Source: Ailurus styani (taxonomy: Eukaryota; Chordata; Mammalia; Carnivora; Ailuridae). From it: a stretch of DNA of 64,000 nucleotides. The stretch spans positions 3,736,306-3,800,305 of the forward strand of contig LNAC01000108.1 in NCBI GenBank assembly GCA_002007465.1. The letters run 5' to 3'. The position numbers and the translations under genes were made by a program. The notes beneath the pieces are model-generated. The model was not told the DNA's origin. It made no database searches and saw nothing but the letters and a program-made list of their open reading frames with translations. This document shows, in pieces, positions 52,808-63,204 of the stretch (position 1 is the first letter of the stretch; the number at the start of each line of letters is the position of its first letter).

Positions 52808-53899
52808 GATGCCAACCACACAAACTGGCACGTGTATTTTATGTGCTCCTATTTATTACGAGACAAGCAGGTACACATTTAACTCAGGGATGGGGAGGGG
52901 GCAGTTGGAGGGACAACCATACTCGGATAGCTCTTCTCTGATCTTCAGCCCTCACCCACCCCACCCCCACCTGAAGCCTTCAGGGTGGGGCCGCTAGGAC
53001 CTTCTGGAGCAAGACAAGCACCACAAGACCAGCTCCGGCACCCCTGGGGTTAGGCTAAGGTGTTGCTACCACCTTAGTACAGGAACAAGGAGGCAAACCA
53101 ACCCCTGGATGAAAGGCAAACATCTGTGCTCCCTATGACTTCATTTTCTGGTATCCTGGTCATTTAAAAACTTGAAAAAGAACAGGATGTCTTTTCTTTA
53201 CCCGCATACCTAATTATCAAGAATACTGAAACTGTTTATATCATTTTAGAGGAATAAGATAAGAAAACATCTTAAGAGGAAACATGACCTATACTTTAAA
53301 AGATGGACATCATATGCGGGAAAACATTCTGAATGAGATCAATATAAACAGGGTTCATTGTATTTTAAATAGCAGGACTTAAGTAGGCTTTTATTCATAA
53401 CGGCAGTGGACAGTCCTTTAAATTATGCTGAAGCATCAGGGGGACAAAAGGAGAGAGAGAACTAAGTGATGGTCCAGAAAGCCTATGTCCCCGATCCTAA
53501 ATGAAGCAAAATTAAAATGCATCTTTCCAGAAAGCTAAACAAATGATAAGTAGGAACAATTAGGTCATGACAATTCCTCTAGTAAAAATGTATATGTATT
53601 TCTGTGTTCCTATTTATAATGGGGCTAGAAGGTGTCAGAGTCCTCTAGTTACATGTGGGCTGGTTTGAGGCCGAGCTTTAATTTAGGATAAAAATACTCC
53701 AGGAAGAAATGGGAGCAGGGACTTCGGTCTAGATAGAAGTATAACCCAGAGTTAAGACTCTCCAGCTAGTTGGTCCCAGCTTTTGACCAGGAAAGCATCT
53801 GGGAATAAACAGTTCACCCTCAAAAAGCTAGGGTTCTGAACCCCCGTGGAATCGTCCTCAGAGTCTAAAAATGCAAATATCCTTTTAGGAGCAGCCGTT
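52808..53899. other. Conserved-looking non-repetitive block
   Basis: About 1.1 kb with no recognised repeat. The second half is AT-rich. It adjoins the strongest regulatory candidate. Confidence 0.35.
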
Positions 53900-54314
53900 C
53901 CAAGTTGTGTCATCTAACGGCACCTCAGAGACATGTTTATTTCTTAAGGAAAAATAAAATAGGGAACTTTCGAGCTTTCGTTTGGACTTGTGAGACCGAG
54001 TTGACCAAGTAACGCTCAGCACCATTTTCCAGGGCTGCTGGTTAAAGATGCCATTTAGATTTTAATGGGCAGATCAGGGAAACCTACCAGCCCGGCGAGC
54101 TCCCCCCTCCGCCCCTCCATCTACCCGGAGAACAAAGTGGAGGGGGACCCGCGTCCCGGGGAGTCATCGGCGACCTCCGTGGTTATTTCTAATTTGCGGA
54201 TAGAAAACTCTCCAGTTAAAAAACAGGCTCGCTCGTCATCTATTTAAAACCACGGCTGACATGATAAATGAAACAGAATAAATGTATACAGAGAGTGAGC
54301 CTCCTCGGGAACAC

Positions 54315-54333
54315 GGGGGGGGGGGGGGGGGGG
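54315..54333 (+). repeat. G19 homopolymer
   Basis: Nineteen consecutive G, followed by CCC and six more G. Such runs are unstable, hard to sequence, and able to form quadruplexes. Confidence 0.9.
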
Positions 54334-54393
54334 CCCGGGGGGCTTCTGCTGACAGCGACTTTCCCGTCAGTGGCCTGTCTCTCTCGGAGGCAG

Positions 54394-54403
54394 CTGTCAA
54401 TCA
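54394..54403 (-). promoter_or_regulatory. PBX-MEIS composite site 1
   Basis: CTGTCAATCA, the reverse complement of the TGATTGACAG consensus for PBX-MEIS/PREP dimers, is an exact match. Confidence 0.55.
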
Positions 54404-54497
54404 CAGGCCAGCCCCGGCTCCCGGGGGAGTTCATTGTGCCCGCAGACAGTTGTGGAATAACGGCTCCTGGGCGTCGGAGCAGCAGATGGAGTGTATC

Positions 54498-54507
54498 TGT
54501 CAATCAT
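54498..54507 (-). promoter_or_regulatory. PBX-MEIS composite site 2
   Basis: A second exact CTGTCAATCA lies 104 bases from the first in the same orientation. A TAATTA homeodomain core follows after 7 bases and another MEIS half-site (TGTCA) at about 54,529. Confidence 0.55.
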
Positions 54508-54540
54508 TGTCACTAATTATTAACTTCTGTCACTCAGAGC

Positions 54541-54805
54541 AAGGCAACATCTCGGCGCCTGATCCGCTGTGATTTGATCTGCCACGCCACCTCGGAGACA
54601 GACAGAGCCACCCCTCATTCCGGTCACACTCGCAGCGCCGTGCTGGGTCAGCCGGCGTGACTCAGTGTTCTCGTCCCACACCCCACCCCCCGCCCCCTCC
54701 GCGCCTGCCGGCTGCACGTGGGTGTGCACGGGCACGCCTGCTTCCGGAGGGCAGCCACGGCGAGGCGAGGGACCTCCTCCAGGGGCCCCGGCCGGGGGGG
54801 GGGAG
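54541..54805. promoter_or_regulatory. Small CpG island
   Basis: I count roughly 25 CpG in about 260 bases of GC-rich DNA, far above the surroundings. No gene start is recognised, so it is an orphan island. Confidence 0.6.
54658..54664. promoter_or_regulatory. AP-1 site
   Basis: TGACTCA lies in the CpG island. A related GGGTCAGC word sits just upstream. Confidence 0.4.
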
Positions 54806-54810
54806 GGGGG
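54794..54810 (+). repeat. G-rich run
   Basis: G10, A, G6: a second quadruplex-prone run in the same block. Confidence 0.85.
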
Positions 54811-55060
54811 CTCCCACTCATTCATTATTGAAGGAGGACGGTTTTATCTTGGCCGCGGGCAGAACCAGGGCCAAAGTGTAAAAGAAGACCCATTTGGAGG
54901 GCTTCTTCTCTTCGCACCACCCTGGGACCAGCGATTATCAGCCAAGTTCACATTGATTATATTCCTCTGATCTTTTCTCAACCCTCTGATTTTGGAGCCG
55001 GAGATGTCAGCCTGAATAATTAATTAAGGCATCTGTAGCAGGCTTTGCAAACAGGAGTTG

Positions 55061-55334
55061 CAACCTAAGGGGATATCTGCTACCCCGGGTTCAGAGAGCG
55101 TCTCCGTGACAAGACTGGGAAGGGGCCTTGGAGATCTTCAAAGACCACCCTCCCCCCGGAGTGGGACAGGACTTGCCCAAGGTCACACAGCTCACTGCCC
55201 CGGCACCCCCAAGGAAACCTCTCACCTTTATACATACATGGAGCCCAGGAGCTCCTGGGTACTGTGCCAGCTGCCCTCCACCAGACTTTCTGGGGAAAGG
55301 GACAGAAATCCCTTGGAGAGGCCGAACCACCGCT
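55061..55334. other. Unassigned DNA with a MIR-like trace
   Basis: 'acttgcccaaggtcacacagc' (55,172-55,192) is the conserved core of antisense MIR. The rest is not recognised. Confidence 0.4.
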
Positions 55335-55545
55335 GGTGCTCTGGAGTCAGACTGCTGTATGACGCTGGATGAGTCATGAAACCTCTCTGAACCATGATTT
55401 CCTCATCTGCAAAATAAGGATAATTCTAGAACCTTGCCCAAAGGCATGCTGCAAGGGTTAAATGAGCATATTCCAGGTTAAAGTACCCAGCACAGTGCCT
55501 GGCCAGCACATTTGAATCTCTCAGTAAATAATAGCAATGATTGTT
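55335..55545 (+). mobile_element. MIR SINE
   Basis: Sense MIR: 'ctctggagtcagactgctg', 'atttcctcatctgcaaaata', 'gcaagggttaaatgagcat', 'cagcacagtgcctggccag'. Confidence 0.88.
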
Positions 55546-55549
55546 CACA

Positions 55550-55860
55550 CAGGATCAGTGCAGGGGCTGGTCTAATCTCAAAAAGTAAAAATTGGATTTT
55601 AAGATCCACTGGGAAATGCTCATCAATTATTATTTTTTTAGTGCAAGTGACTATATTGACGTTAGCCAAGCTCTAAGTCTAACAAACCTAGTTGTAGCTC
55701 CCATAACTAGGTCCTCAGGGGCCCGCTTTGGTGGATTGACAAGGATTTGTGGTGAGCATATCAATCGTTTGTGTGTAAACAGTAATGCACACTTGGCTGG
55801 GTCTCTTCAAAATCAGTTGTCCTCTTAGGTAACTAAAGCGCTCCCCCTCACTCGGTTGCC
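55550..55860. other. Conserved-looking AT-rich block
   Basis: No repeat. Words such as 'catcaattattatttttttag' and 'gtggattgacaaggatttg' (a near-match to the PBX-MEIS site, 55,732-55,742) and 'gtgtgtaaacagtaatgc' (FOX-like) are present. Confidence 0.35.
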
Positions 55861-56089
55861 ATTCCTATTTGCTTTTCTTGATGCAAGGGGCTCTGGGGAG
55901 TTCTAGCCTAACCCTGATTAGAAAACAAACCAAATTCCAAACTCTAAAATCACAAAATCTGACTGCATCTGCAAAAGCGCCCTACCGTTTCCAGCACCTG
56001 CCAGGGATGCTCCAGGCCTCCCGAGATGAAAAGCTGGTACGTTTCCCAACCTCCAAGGATCCCACCAGACCCCCTGCTCCAGTTACGAT
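55861..56089. other. Unassigned DNA
   Basis: No recognised feature. Confidence 0.3.
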
Positions 56090-56828
56090 GATGGTGTAAC
56101 AAATTATCCCGAAACTAGGTGACACAAAACAGGCATTTATTATGCTCTTGGGTTCTGCGGGTCAGGCATTCAGACGGGGCACGGCGGGGGTGCCTTGTCT
56201 CTGCTGTGTGATCCTGGGCCCCAGTGACATGCTGAACCAGTGGGGCTCCTCGGGCATCTCTCTCTTTCTCCATGTAGCCCCTTCACGTGATCTCTCCAGC
56301 AAGTCAGCTCCAAGGCAGTCAGGCGGCTTACATGGCAGCCCAAGTTCCCATGGGGCATGGAGAGGAGAGGGAGGGGACGAGAAGGGAAGCCAAGTCAGGG
56401 GAAAGGAGGAGGGAGGGATGCCACCTATCATCTACTTTTTTTTTTTCAAGATTTTATTTATTTGAGAGAGAGAGAGAGAGAGAGCATGAGCCGAGAGCGT
56501 TGGTGGGAAGAGGCAGAGGGAGAAGCAGACTCCTCACTGAGTAGGGAGCCCAACGCAGGGATTGATCCCAGGACCCTGCTTTTTGAGCCAAAAGCAGACA
56601 CTTAACCAACTGACCCACCCAGGCGCCCTTCACCTGTCACCTTCTATGACCCAACCTCCAAAGTCATGCAACCTCACTTCCTTTACACTTTCTCTTGGTC
56701 AAGGCAATTACAAAGCTCTGGCCAATTTCAGGAAGGAAATCAACCAACCTCACACTGTAAGAGCATGCGTCGGACGCATATTGGTATGGCCATCTTTGGA
56801 AATTACAATCTGCCACACCTTCTATGAG
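56090..56828 (-). mobile_element. MaLR LTR (MLT1C-like), split by a SINE
   Basis: Antisense: 'gtgtaacaaattatcccgaa', 'caggcatttattatgctctt', 'ggttctgcgggtcaggcattc', then after the SINE 'tctatgacccaacctccaaag' and 'atggccatctttggaaatta'. Confidence 0.7.
56436..56628 (-). mobile_element. CAN SINE inserted in the LTR
   Basis: Antisense, older subfamily with an expanded GA tract (56,464-56,483). TSDs are CACCTATCA (56,422-56,430) and CACCTGTCA (56,631-56,639), one mismatch. Confidence 0.93.
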
Positions 56829-57408
56829 CACTGTCCTAGAGTTTGGAAGCCAGACACACCATCGTAAGGAAGGTTCATGGCTCTAGCTCCGGAAAAGGGT
56901 GAAAAAGCTAGGGTCTCCATTGAAGGTCCCACAGAGGAGAGACACTCTGAAACCCTGAGTGGGAAGAGGTCTTGAGGGCACTCCCTTGACATTGAGCTCA
57001 GCCTCCGCCCATTGCGGCCTCTATCCCGGCCAATGCCTTTGCCTCGATTTTATCCTGCCAATTCACTGAGATGAGTGATACACCCCAATTCCTGGACTAT
57101 GCCATCTCCTCCTGCCTCAGGGCCTCGGTATATCCCATTCCCCGTGCTAGGAATCCTCAAAGCCAACAGGGTGGAACCAATCACAGCATCATATCGTGGT
57201 CACCTGGCTGAGCCCCACTTTCCCCTGGCCTTGCTCCAGGAGAACTCAGGTTTATCTGTTCTTTTCTCTACAGGCTCTATATGGGTTCCCTCCCGCTCTC
57301 AGCCAGAAAAACAGTAAGCCTTGCTGTCTAAACAACAACAAATCCTGTGGACGCCCCGGTTTAATGCCCCGAGTGTGTTCAAGTCCCACCAGACCCTGGG
57401 CTTCATGC
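56829..57408. other. Unassigned DNA
   Basis: About 580 bases with no recognised repeat or exon. Confidence 0.3.
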
Positions 57409-57598
57409 AGATGCTGTCCAATAGAACTTTCTACCATGATAGAAATGTTCTGTGCTATCCAATTCAATAGCCACACATGGCTACTGAGCACTTAACATGT
57501 GACTAGTACAACTGAGGTGCTAAATTTTTTATTTGATCAAATGGAACTTAAATTTAAATAGCCACATGTGGCTAGTTGCTACTGTATTGGACAGCCAT
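57409..57598. mobile_element. hAT-Charlie-type MITE
   Basis: Terminal inverted repeats are visible: 'gctgtccaatagaac' at the left and 'gtattggacagc' at the right. Inner words are 'atagccacacatggctactg' and 'gccacatgtggctagttgc'. Non-autonomous DNA transposon, exact family name not given. Confidence 0.8.
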
Positions 57599-58779
57599 TC
57601 TCAGGTTTTAGAGCAGGTCTAAATCCTAAGGCAGAAAAGAGATTCAAGGCTCAAGGACAACCCTACCTCCAGCCCTCTTGGATCCTGACTAGCTCAGACA
57701 TCATTTAAAGAAGGGGGAAAGAAATGACAAAGGGGGAGTTCAGAAGCCTTCTCTACTGATTGCTCCATTCAATCCAGTCTTTTCTGAAAATTATATTCAG
57801 ACTGCTTCTCTCACTAAATATTGGAAGGTCAGAGAGCTGGAATTCGGCTTCAGGAAACCAACAGGCTTCTGGCCCTGAGCATCCTCTCCATCATCCCGGC
57901 ACCTGCACGGAAAGCAGAAAACACCCCGGGCCAATTTTCTGTCCTTTAATTCTGAGAGACCAGACTCCCAGAGCCGCCCCACAGGTGGTGAAAGGGCGCA
58001 CAGAGCATTCCTACCAAAGGAATCTGAGAACGCCAGGGCTGGTGTTCAGCTTCATCTGGGGCTGGCGGGGGCTTTGAGTGGAACTAGTGGCTCAGTTATG
58101 GACCTTGTTAACCAGGTGGGATTTTACCCTTTTCCTTACTGTGACTGTGGGGTGGTTCCCCCCCACCCACTATTGAGTGGAAGGAATTTTGTAACAACGT
58201 TATCTTATTTGCCATTTCCGAGAGGGGAAAAAAAAATCAATTAAGAAAGAGTCAGGGAGAGGGTAAAAAATGAATCTCTTCATCATTTGTGCTGATCACT
58301 TAGGACAGGATTTTCCCCTGCGGGGATACCACAAAGAGTAACAGTACTTCTGGGGCATGTGATAAAGCAAAAGTTCTCTCTCCATGGTGACTAACGTTGC
58401 TATCTCCCACTCTTTGCTGCAGAAGGGGCTTGGAATTCTTCCGTTCAGTCTCCGGCTTGATGTAGCCCTCCTGGACTTCCTGACCCACTCACCTTTGCAG
58501 TGCTCAGCAGAGGAGGCCCTATGAGGGGGAACCAGCTATGCCAGGCTCCCCACGGACAAGTGCATACCCTTTATGAAACACAAATGCGTTCTGTCCCTCC
58601 GGCAGAACTTTCTGGGGAAAACCTGGCTGTCATTCCCTCTGATGAATCTCTTCCTAGAAAACAGGGAATGGACTCCCCGACACCGAATCTCCTCACCCCT
58701 CCCACCCCTGTACTTAGCCAGAAGCTTCTAGCACTGCAAGCAAGTCTCTATGTGCTCTCATAACCTCTGACAACTCCGA
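57599..58779. other. Unassigned DNA
   Basis: About 1.2 kb with no recognised repeat, exon or RNA gene. Frames are short. Confidence 0.3.
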
Positions 58780-59420
58780 TCGCTAACCATATTTCCGTTG
58801 GAGAAACTTTTATAAAATATTACAATCAATTCAATTGCATTAACACATTTGAACCTCTAAGTTCAACACAGTGGAAAACACAATACTTCTCTATTACATC
58901 AAGTGTCTGGTCAGATATATATCACAAGAAACTGAAACCAGAGGCACTGGGGGACCCTGTTTATCCCAACTTAGCAAGAGGAATTATCTGGCAGTGGGAA
59001 ATGAAAAACTACTAATAAACATTACGGTTTATTGAAAAGTTTAAACAATAAGATTAAGGGAACTTCTGCAATATTAAGAAATGTATATTATCCTACTTTA
59101 CCTTGCTTGGGGAATTCCTCAAGGATTTATTATTCTGTTACACCACCAAAAAGCCTGTGTTATGTTAAGGGATTCTGCCTTCCTGCCTGCATTCCGCATG
59201 AATCTAAAATTAAGAGGCAATCTTTCTTTAGCACATTGTACTTCCCTAAATTAGGTTTGGTTTCCAGAGCAGAATTTGGAAGTTGGTGTTTTTTTTTTCT
59301 CCGGGTACCATTGGCCCCTAATAATAAATGCTCTAGAGAAAAGAGTTCCCTTTTCTCTAGTGATTTTGTTGTTGGCGCTGAAATGCATGCATGTAAGGCC
59401 ACTGAGGATGCTGGGATGGG
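58780..59420. promoter_or_regulatory. Candidate conserved non-coding element
   Basis: Non-repetitive AT-rich DNA with homeodomain and FOX-like words ('aatcaattcaattgcattaac', 'actaataaacattacgg'), an 11-bp perfect inverted repeat (59,333-59,360) and ATGCATGCATG (about 59,383). A regulatory role is inferred from composition. Confidence 0.4.
59333..59360. repeat. Perfect 11-bp inverted repeat
   Basis: CTAGAGAAAAG (59,333-59,343), loop AGTTCC, CTTTTCTCTAG (59,350-59,360). Could form a hairpin or bind a dimeric protein. Confidence 0.9.
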
Positions 59421-60179
59421 AAGCTAACCTCTGGGGCCCAGGGCCCAAGGTACAAAAAGATGGAGAGGGGGCCCGGGCTGCTGCAGGGAGGGGTCAGGCC
59501 TTTGGCCCGCCCAGGAACAAAGAGGTCCTTGGGCATCTCAGGCTTCCAGAAAGCAGCCTCCAAAAGCCTCACAGATCGTGGCCTGAGTGGCCTTGACCCA
59601 TAACAAAGTCCTGCTTTCTGAACTGCCCTGTACCCTGCCTTCACAGCTCATCTCTCAGTGGGTCTCCACTTGGCTCCCAGCAGCGGACCAATTCTCTCTC
59701 CAAGCATGAGGGCTTTCAGGAGAGCAAGCCAGAGCTGTCTGGATCGAAAGCTCCAGCTGGGAAAAGACAGCCAGACATCTAATCACCTCTTGAGACTCAG
59801 ATTCCTCCACCGTAACTAGGGGGTTAATAAAGTAACATAGTTACTTGATAAGTAACATAGGTGCTGTCCCAGCCTGGGGTTTACTGATAAATACACAGAC
59901 GTAGGGCCTTTCAAGCCTTCCCAGGATGTGACTTGAGTCCCCAGACTCACATACCTATGGTCCAGATTCTGCTCCCCTTGATGTCTCTGTTCCGGCCCTC
60001 GTCTCCCCGGGTGCAAAACTTAGCCCCTTGACCAGCGTCCCCTGGAAATCTAGGCACCCTGAGCCCTTGATGAGTTCCAGTAGAATTTATGAAGATCTGG
60101 GAGTCGCACAAGATGCCGGGAGCGGGCAGAGGGAGGGGCCACATCAGGAGACACAAAGAATGCCACCACCCTATCCCTC
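59421..60179. other. Unassigned DNA
   Basis: No recognised repeat apart from a doubtful sense MIR trace at 59,770-59,880. GC-rich around 59,430-59,520. Confidence 0.3.
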
Positions 60180-61130
60180 CGGCCGGGCCGGCTTACCGCT
60201 GAGAAGCATCCCCGCTGACACATCTCCCAGCTGATAAACCACAATGAGCACGCACCAGGCTCCTGTGTCTTTGTATTGTTTCTGCACCCTGAGTCATCCA
60301 CACTCTCGGCCTCCTGAGGGATCAACTTCAGAGATTGGGGCTGGTGATACAGCCAGATCTCCCTCACGTGCAGCTCATGGGATAGACTCTGATTAAGATT
60401 TGAAGGTTTCTCTCCTCCACGTTGCTAATTAGCATCCACAGAAGGTGATTCTCTAATCCTGGTGGTGTTCGCACCAGCCCAGCCTAAACAACAGGGTGGT
60501 TAGACCCCGAGGGAGAGGGTCCCGTGTGCAAGACCGGGACAAGGAGATGTGCATTATTGTCTTGAGCACACCTGACTCCTTGGCCAGCCTCTAGAAATCT
60601 TTGTGTTTCCAAGTTCGGTTTATCCCCACTGGAGAATGGGCAACATTCTCTGTCCATATTGGCTCTGGTTAGCTCTTCACTGGTGCTGGCATCTTTTATA
60701 ATCTGAAACTCCAAACCAAAACTACTTTTGTCTCTGATTTGCTTTATCTCACCCACCTGCTGCTGTGGCTCTTTGATCCTCACCCCTCCCTTACTATCTA
60801 ATTAATACCAGGCAGGTAGGTGTCTTAAACGCCCCCGTCAGGTGGAGGTGTGAGGGCAGAGCTTGGCTTCTGCAGGTTAGCTCGGTGAGGACGTGCTTTC
60901 ATCCACCATGTTCATGTATGTTGGAAATGTCCCCAAATGCATTTTAATCTCCATCTGCCATTATAGGGAAATTTTCCCAAATTTTTTTATTATTACATCT
61001 TGTAGTTCTAGAATATAATGTTTAACCATCAAACCTCGAGACAGGCTTGTACATCAAAGCTCCAAATCTTTCCTCTCTTGGAAATTTCTGCATTATAAAT
61101 TGCTAGCTGAACACCCAAAAAATTCAATGA
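60180..61130. promoter_or_regulatory. Candidate conserved non-coding element
   Basis: Nearly 1 kb without repeats. It contains the 12-bp palindrome TGCTAATTAGCA (60,423-60,434), 'gattaagatttgaaggtttc', 'tatctaattaataccagg' (about 60,800) and a SOX-like 'tttgtattgtttctgc' (60,272). The density suits a developmental enhancer, not tested. Confidence 0.45.
60423..60434. promoter_or_regulatory. Palindromic homeodomain dimer site
   Basis: TGCTAATTAGCA is a perfect 12-bp palindrome around the TAATTA core that many homeodomain dimers bind. Confidence 0.45.
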
Positions 61131-61564
61131 TTTGCACTGGTCTTCAATGGTATTCTCTTTCTTCCCAGCGCAATGGAATTAAGAGTCAAACCTGATTTTC
61201 CTCGGGCCCCTGGGCAAGCCACCAGGCAGCTGCATTTCTAGTCCAAGGAAGGTCGTTTTGCCAAAGTGGACATTCCAATGATGCCCACATATCTGACTTA
61301 AAAAATTTGGGAAAAGTAGCCAATGAGGTCAACTATAACAGAAACCTCCCCCGTACATAGCAGAACCCACTCATAGTGACATTTGCCCCCTTCCCTGTGG
61401 CCACAGCCCCCAGATCATCTCAGAGATGGAAAACTCTAAACCCAAGCACACCTTGTGCTTTGTGGGAAAGATGGGGGTGAGTTGCAAGGAGGAGCAGATG
61501 CTAAAAACAACAATGTCCTTCCAACTGAATGTTAGGAAAATCATCCTTGTTTCACAGACTCTCT
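61131..61564. other. Unassigned DNA
   Basis: No recognised repeat or exon. Confidence 0.3.
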
Positions 61565-61762
61565 GACCACTTTAGCCCTAGTATCCCATTTGTTCTTCAC
61601 ATCCTTCTGTGAAGTAGGTATTATTGCACCCATTTCATAGATGGGAAAACTGAAGCACAGAAAAGCAGTTACCTGCCAGAGATCACACTATTAGGAAGTT
61701 GGAGAAGTGGGGACGTGTACTCAGGCCTGCCCACCTTTAAAGATCTTTCCACTCGCTACTCA
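61565..61762 (-). mobile_element. MIR SINE
   Basis: Antisense MIR: 'tctgtgaagtaggtattattgc', 'catagatgggaaaactgaagc', 'acctgccagagatcacactat', 'gtgtactcaggcctgccc'. Confidence 0.82.
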
Positions 61763-62002
61763 CAGTCCCCCACCTCACTCCCCATGCCCGCCCTCATCCT
61801 CCAGGGTCCGAATCCCTCCTGCAGCATCCACGTCTAATGGCGATCCTGCCTCTACTCAAACACCTTCTGGGATTGAGGGCTTGTGCCCTTCCGGAGCACC
61901 CTCTGTCCCCCAGCAGCACCCCCATGCTTTCTTGCCTCTCCAGTGCAGGGAGCCAGGAAGCCATCCCCCCCCACTGAGGTAGGATGATAAGAGGACAGCC
62001 TT
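61763..62002. other. Unassigned DNA
   Basis: No recognised feature. C-rich. Confidence 0.3.
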
Positions 62003-62017
62003 AAACCCTAGCTTCTA

Positions 62018-62197
62018 CTTTTTCTTATTTTATTATTTGCCCCGGGGTACAGGTCTGTGAATCATCAGGCTTACACCCTTCACAGCACTCACCATAGCAC
62101 AAACCCTCCCCAGTGTCCACAACCCATCCACCCTATCCCTACCCTCCCACCCCCCAGTAACCCCCAGTTTGTTTCCTGAGATTAAGAGTCTCTTAGG
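62018..62197 (-). mobile_element. Recent 5'-truncated carnivore LINE-1
   Basis: Only about 180 bases of the 3' end, antisense: 'gtacaggtctgtgaatcatc', 'cttcacagcactcaccatag', 'cagtttgtttcctgagatta', 'agagtctcttagg'. TSDs are AAACCCTAGCTTCTA (62,003-62,017) and AAAACCTAGCTTCTA (62,198-62,212), one mismatch, showing a recent target-primed insertion. Confidence 0.85.
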
Positions 62198-62212
62198 AAA
62201 ACCTAGCTTCTA

Positions 62213-62679
62213 AAAAACTTACCAAGGACCATTCAATACAGGAGAAGAAAAAAAAAAAAAAAAAAACCAGAAAGTACACCACCACCCAGAAAACCAGCCT
62301 GGTCCAAAGCACTCAACTTGGCTCCTTCAAGGAAAACAGGAGCAGGGCAACGAAATGGGTGGTAGAGCAGATGTCACGCCTGGTACCCAATCTCTGTGGG
62401 TCTGAATGAGTCTGGCTGGACCCATCTGGGAGATGGCTCCTATCGCCAACCCAGCTAAAGGTCCAGGGAAACTTGGGTTGGCTTCTCTCACATCCTCATC
62501 CTGTGTCGGGGGGCAGGGGTGGGGGGAGGGCGGCTCCCAAGGAAAGAACACAGATTCTGTGGGTTGGCGGAGAACTGTAGCAGTGTGGCGGAGTCGGCCT
62601 GACTCAGGGGTCAGAACCAGCGTTACCATAATGTCTCGCACAGGCTGACGGGGTACAAGGCTCTCTGCTGCGGTCCTCA
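62213..62679. other. Unassigned DNA
   Basis: No recognised exon. An A20-type run lies at 62,247-62,266. Confidence 0.3.
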
Positions 62680-62892
62680 CCAGGCACTGCATCTCCCAAC
62701 TCCCCAGGGAGGTAGCTACTCTTGTCCCTCTTTAGAGATGAGGATTTGAAAGCCGTCTTTGTCTCTTTGCTCTGACCCAGGCATTTGCCTCTTGGAGCAC
62801 CGGCTGTCCCGCACTGCAAGAAAGGGGAAGAACTAGGATTTGACCCCACTGGGTTGCAGAGCCTGTGCTCTTAACCACTAGCTACACGGCTT
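62680..62892 (-). mobile_element. MIR SINE, diverged
   Basis: 'cctctttagagatgaggatttg', 'aactaggatttgacccc', 'gagcctgtgctcttaaccac' are antisense MIR, including the tRNA-like end. Confidence 0.7.
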
Positions 62893-63204
62893 CAATATAT
62901 TATGACGCTACCACAACAGCAGGTCGTGCGTCGGCCAGTAACTTTTATTTATTTTATTTATTTTTTAATGCCAAAATCAACCAACCCACAAACATAAAAT
63001 CATGCAGAAACCATAAGCCCAAAACCACCAGGTCAGAGAACAGGTTGCTAAAAAGCTTTTGAGTCCACTTTCAAAACCAGTATAACGTCGAAAACTTACA
63101 CAGGAAAAACCTAACCAAAGACTTTCTGTCTGAGTTATGACTAGTGAATAACAATCTAAATAGATTATTAGTGACCAGAATGCTGCCACATATGGGACTT
63201 ACGT
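62893..63204. other. AT-rich DNA, possible L1 part
   Basis: It starts with a (TTTA)n-like patch (62,943-62,968). The rest may be diverged L1 continuous with the next element. Confidence 0.3.

Larger units (their letters stand above)
53900..55060. promoter_or_regulatory. Candidate developmental enhancer with PBX-MEIS sites
   Basis: About 1.2 kb without repeats. It has two perfect PBX-MEIS decamers (54,394-54,403 and 54,498-54,507), TAATTATTAA just after the second (54,515-54,524), more TGTCA half-sites, an AP-1 site (54,658-54,664), a small CpG island (54,541-54,805) and TAATTAATTAA (55,017-55,027). Such clusters mark HOX/TALE-controlled enhancers. A CpG-island promoter of a non-coding RNA is the alternative. 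The target gene is unknown. Confidence 0.55.

Noticed and set aside
54657..54970. Overlapping frames of 74-101 codons as a CpG-island first exon
   Set aside because: Frames on both strands are open only because of GC content. There is no clear start context or donor, so I keep the regulatory reading.
59333..59360. Pre-miRNA hairpin
   Set aside because: The stem is only 11 bp with a 6-base loop, too short for a usual miRNA precursor.
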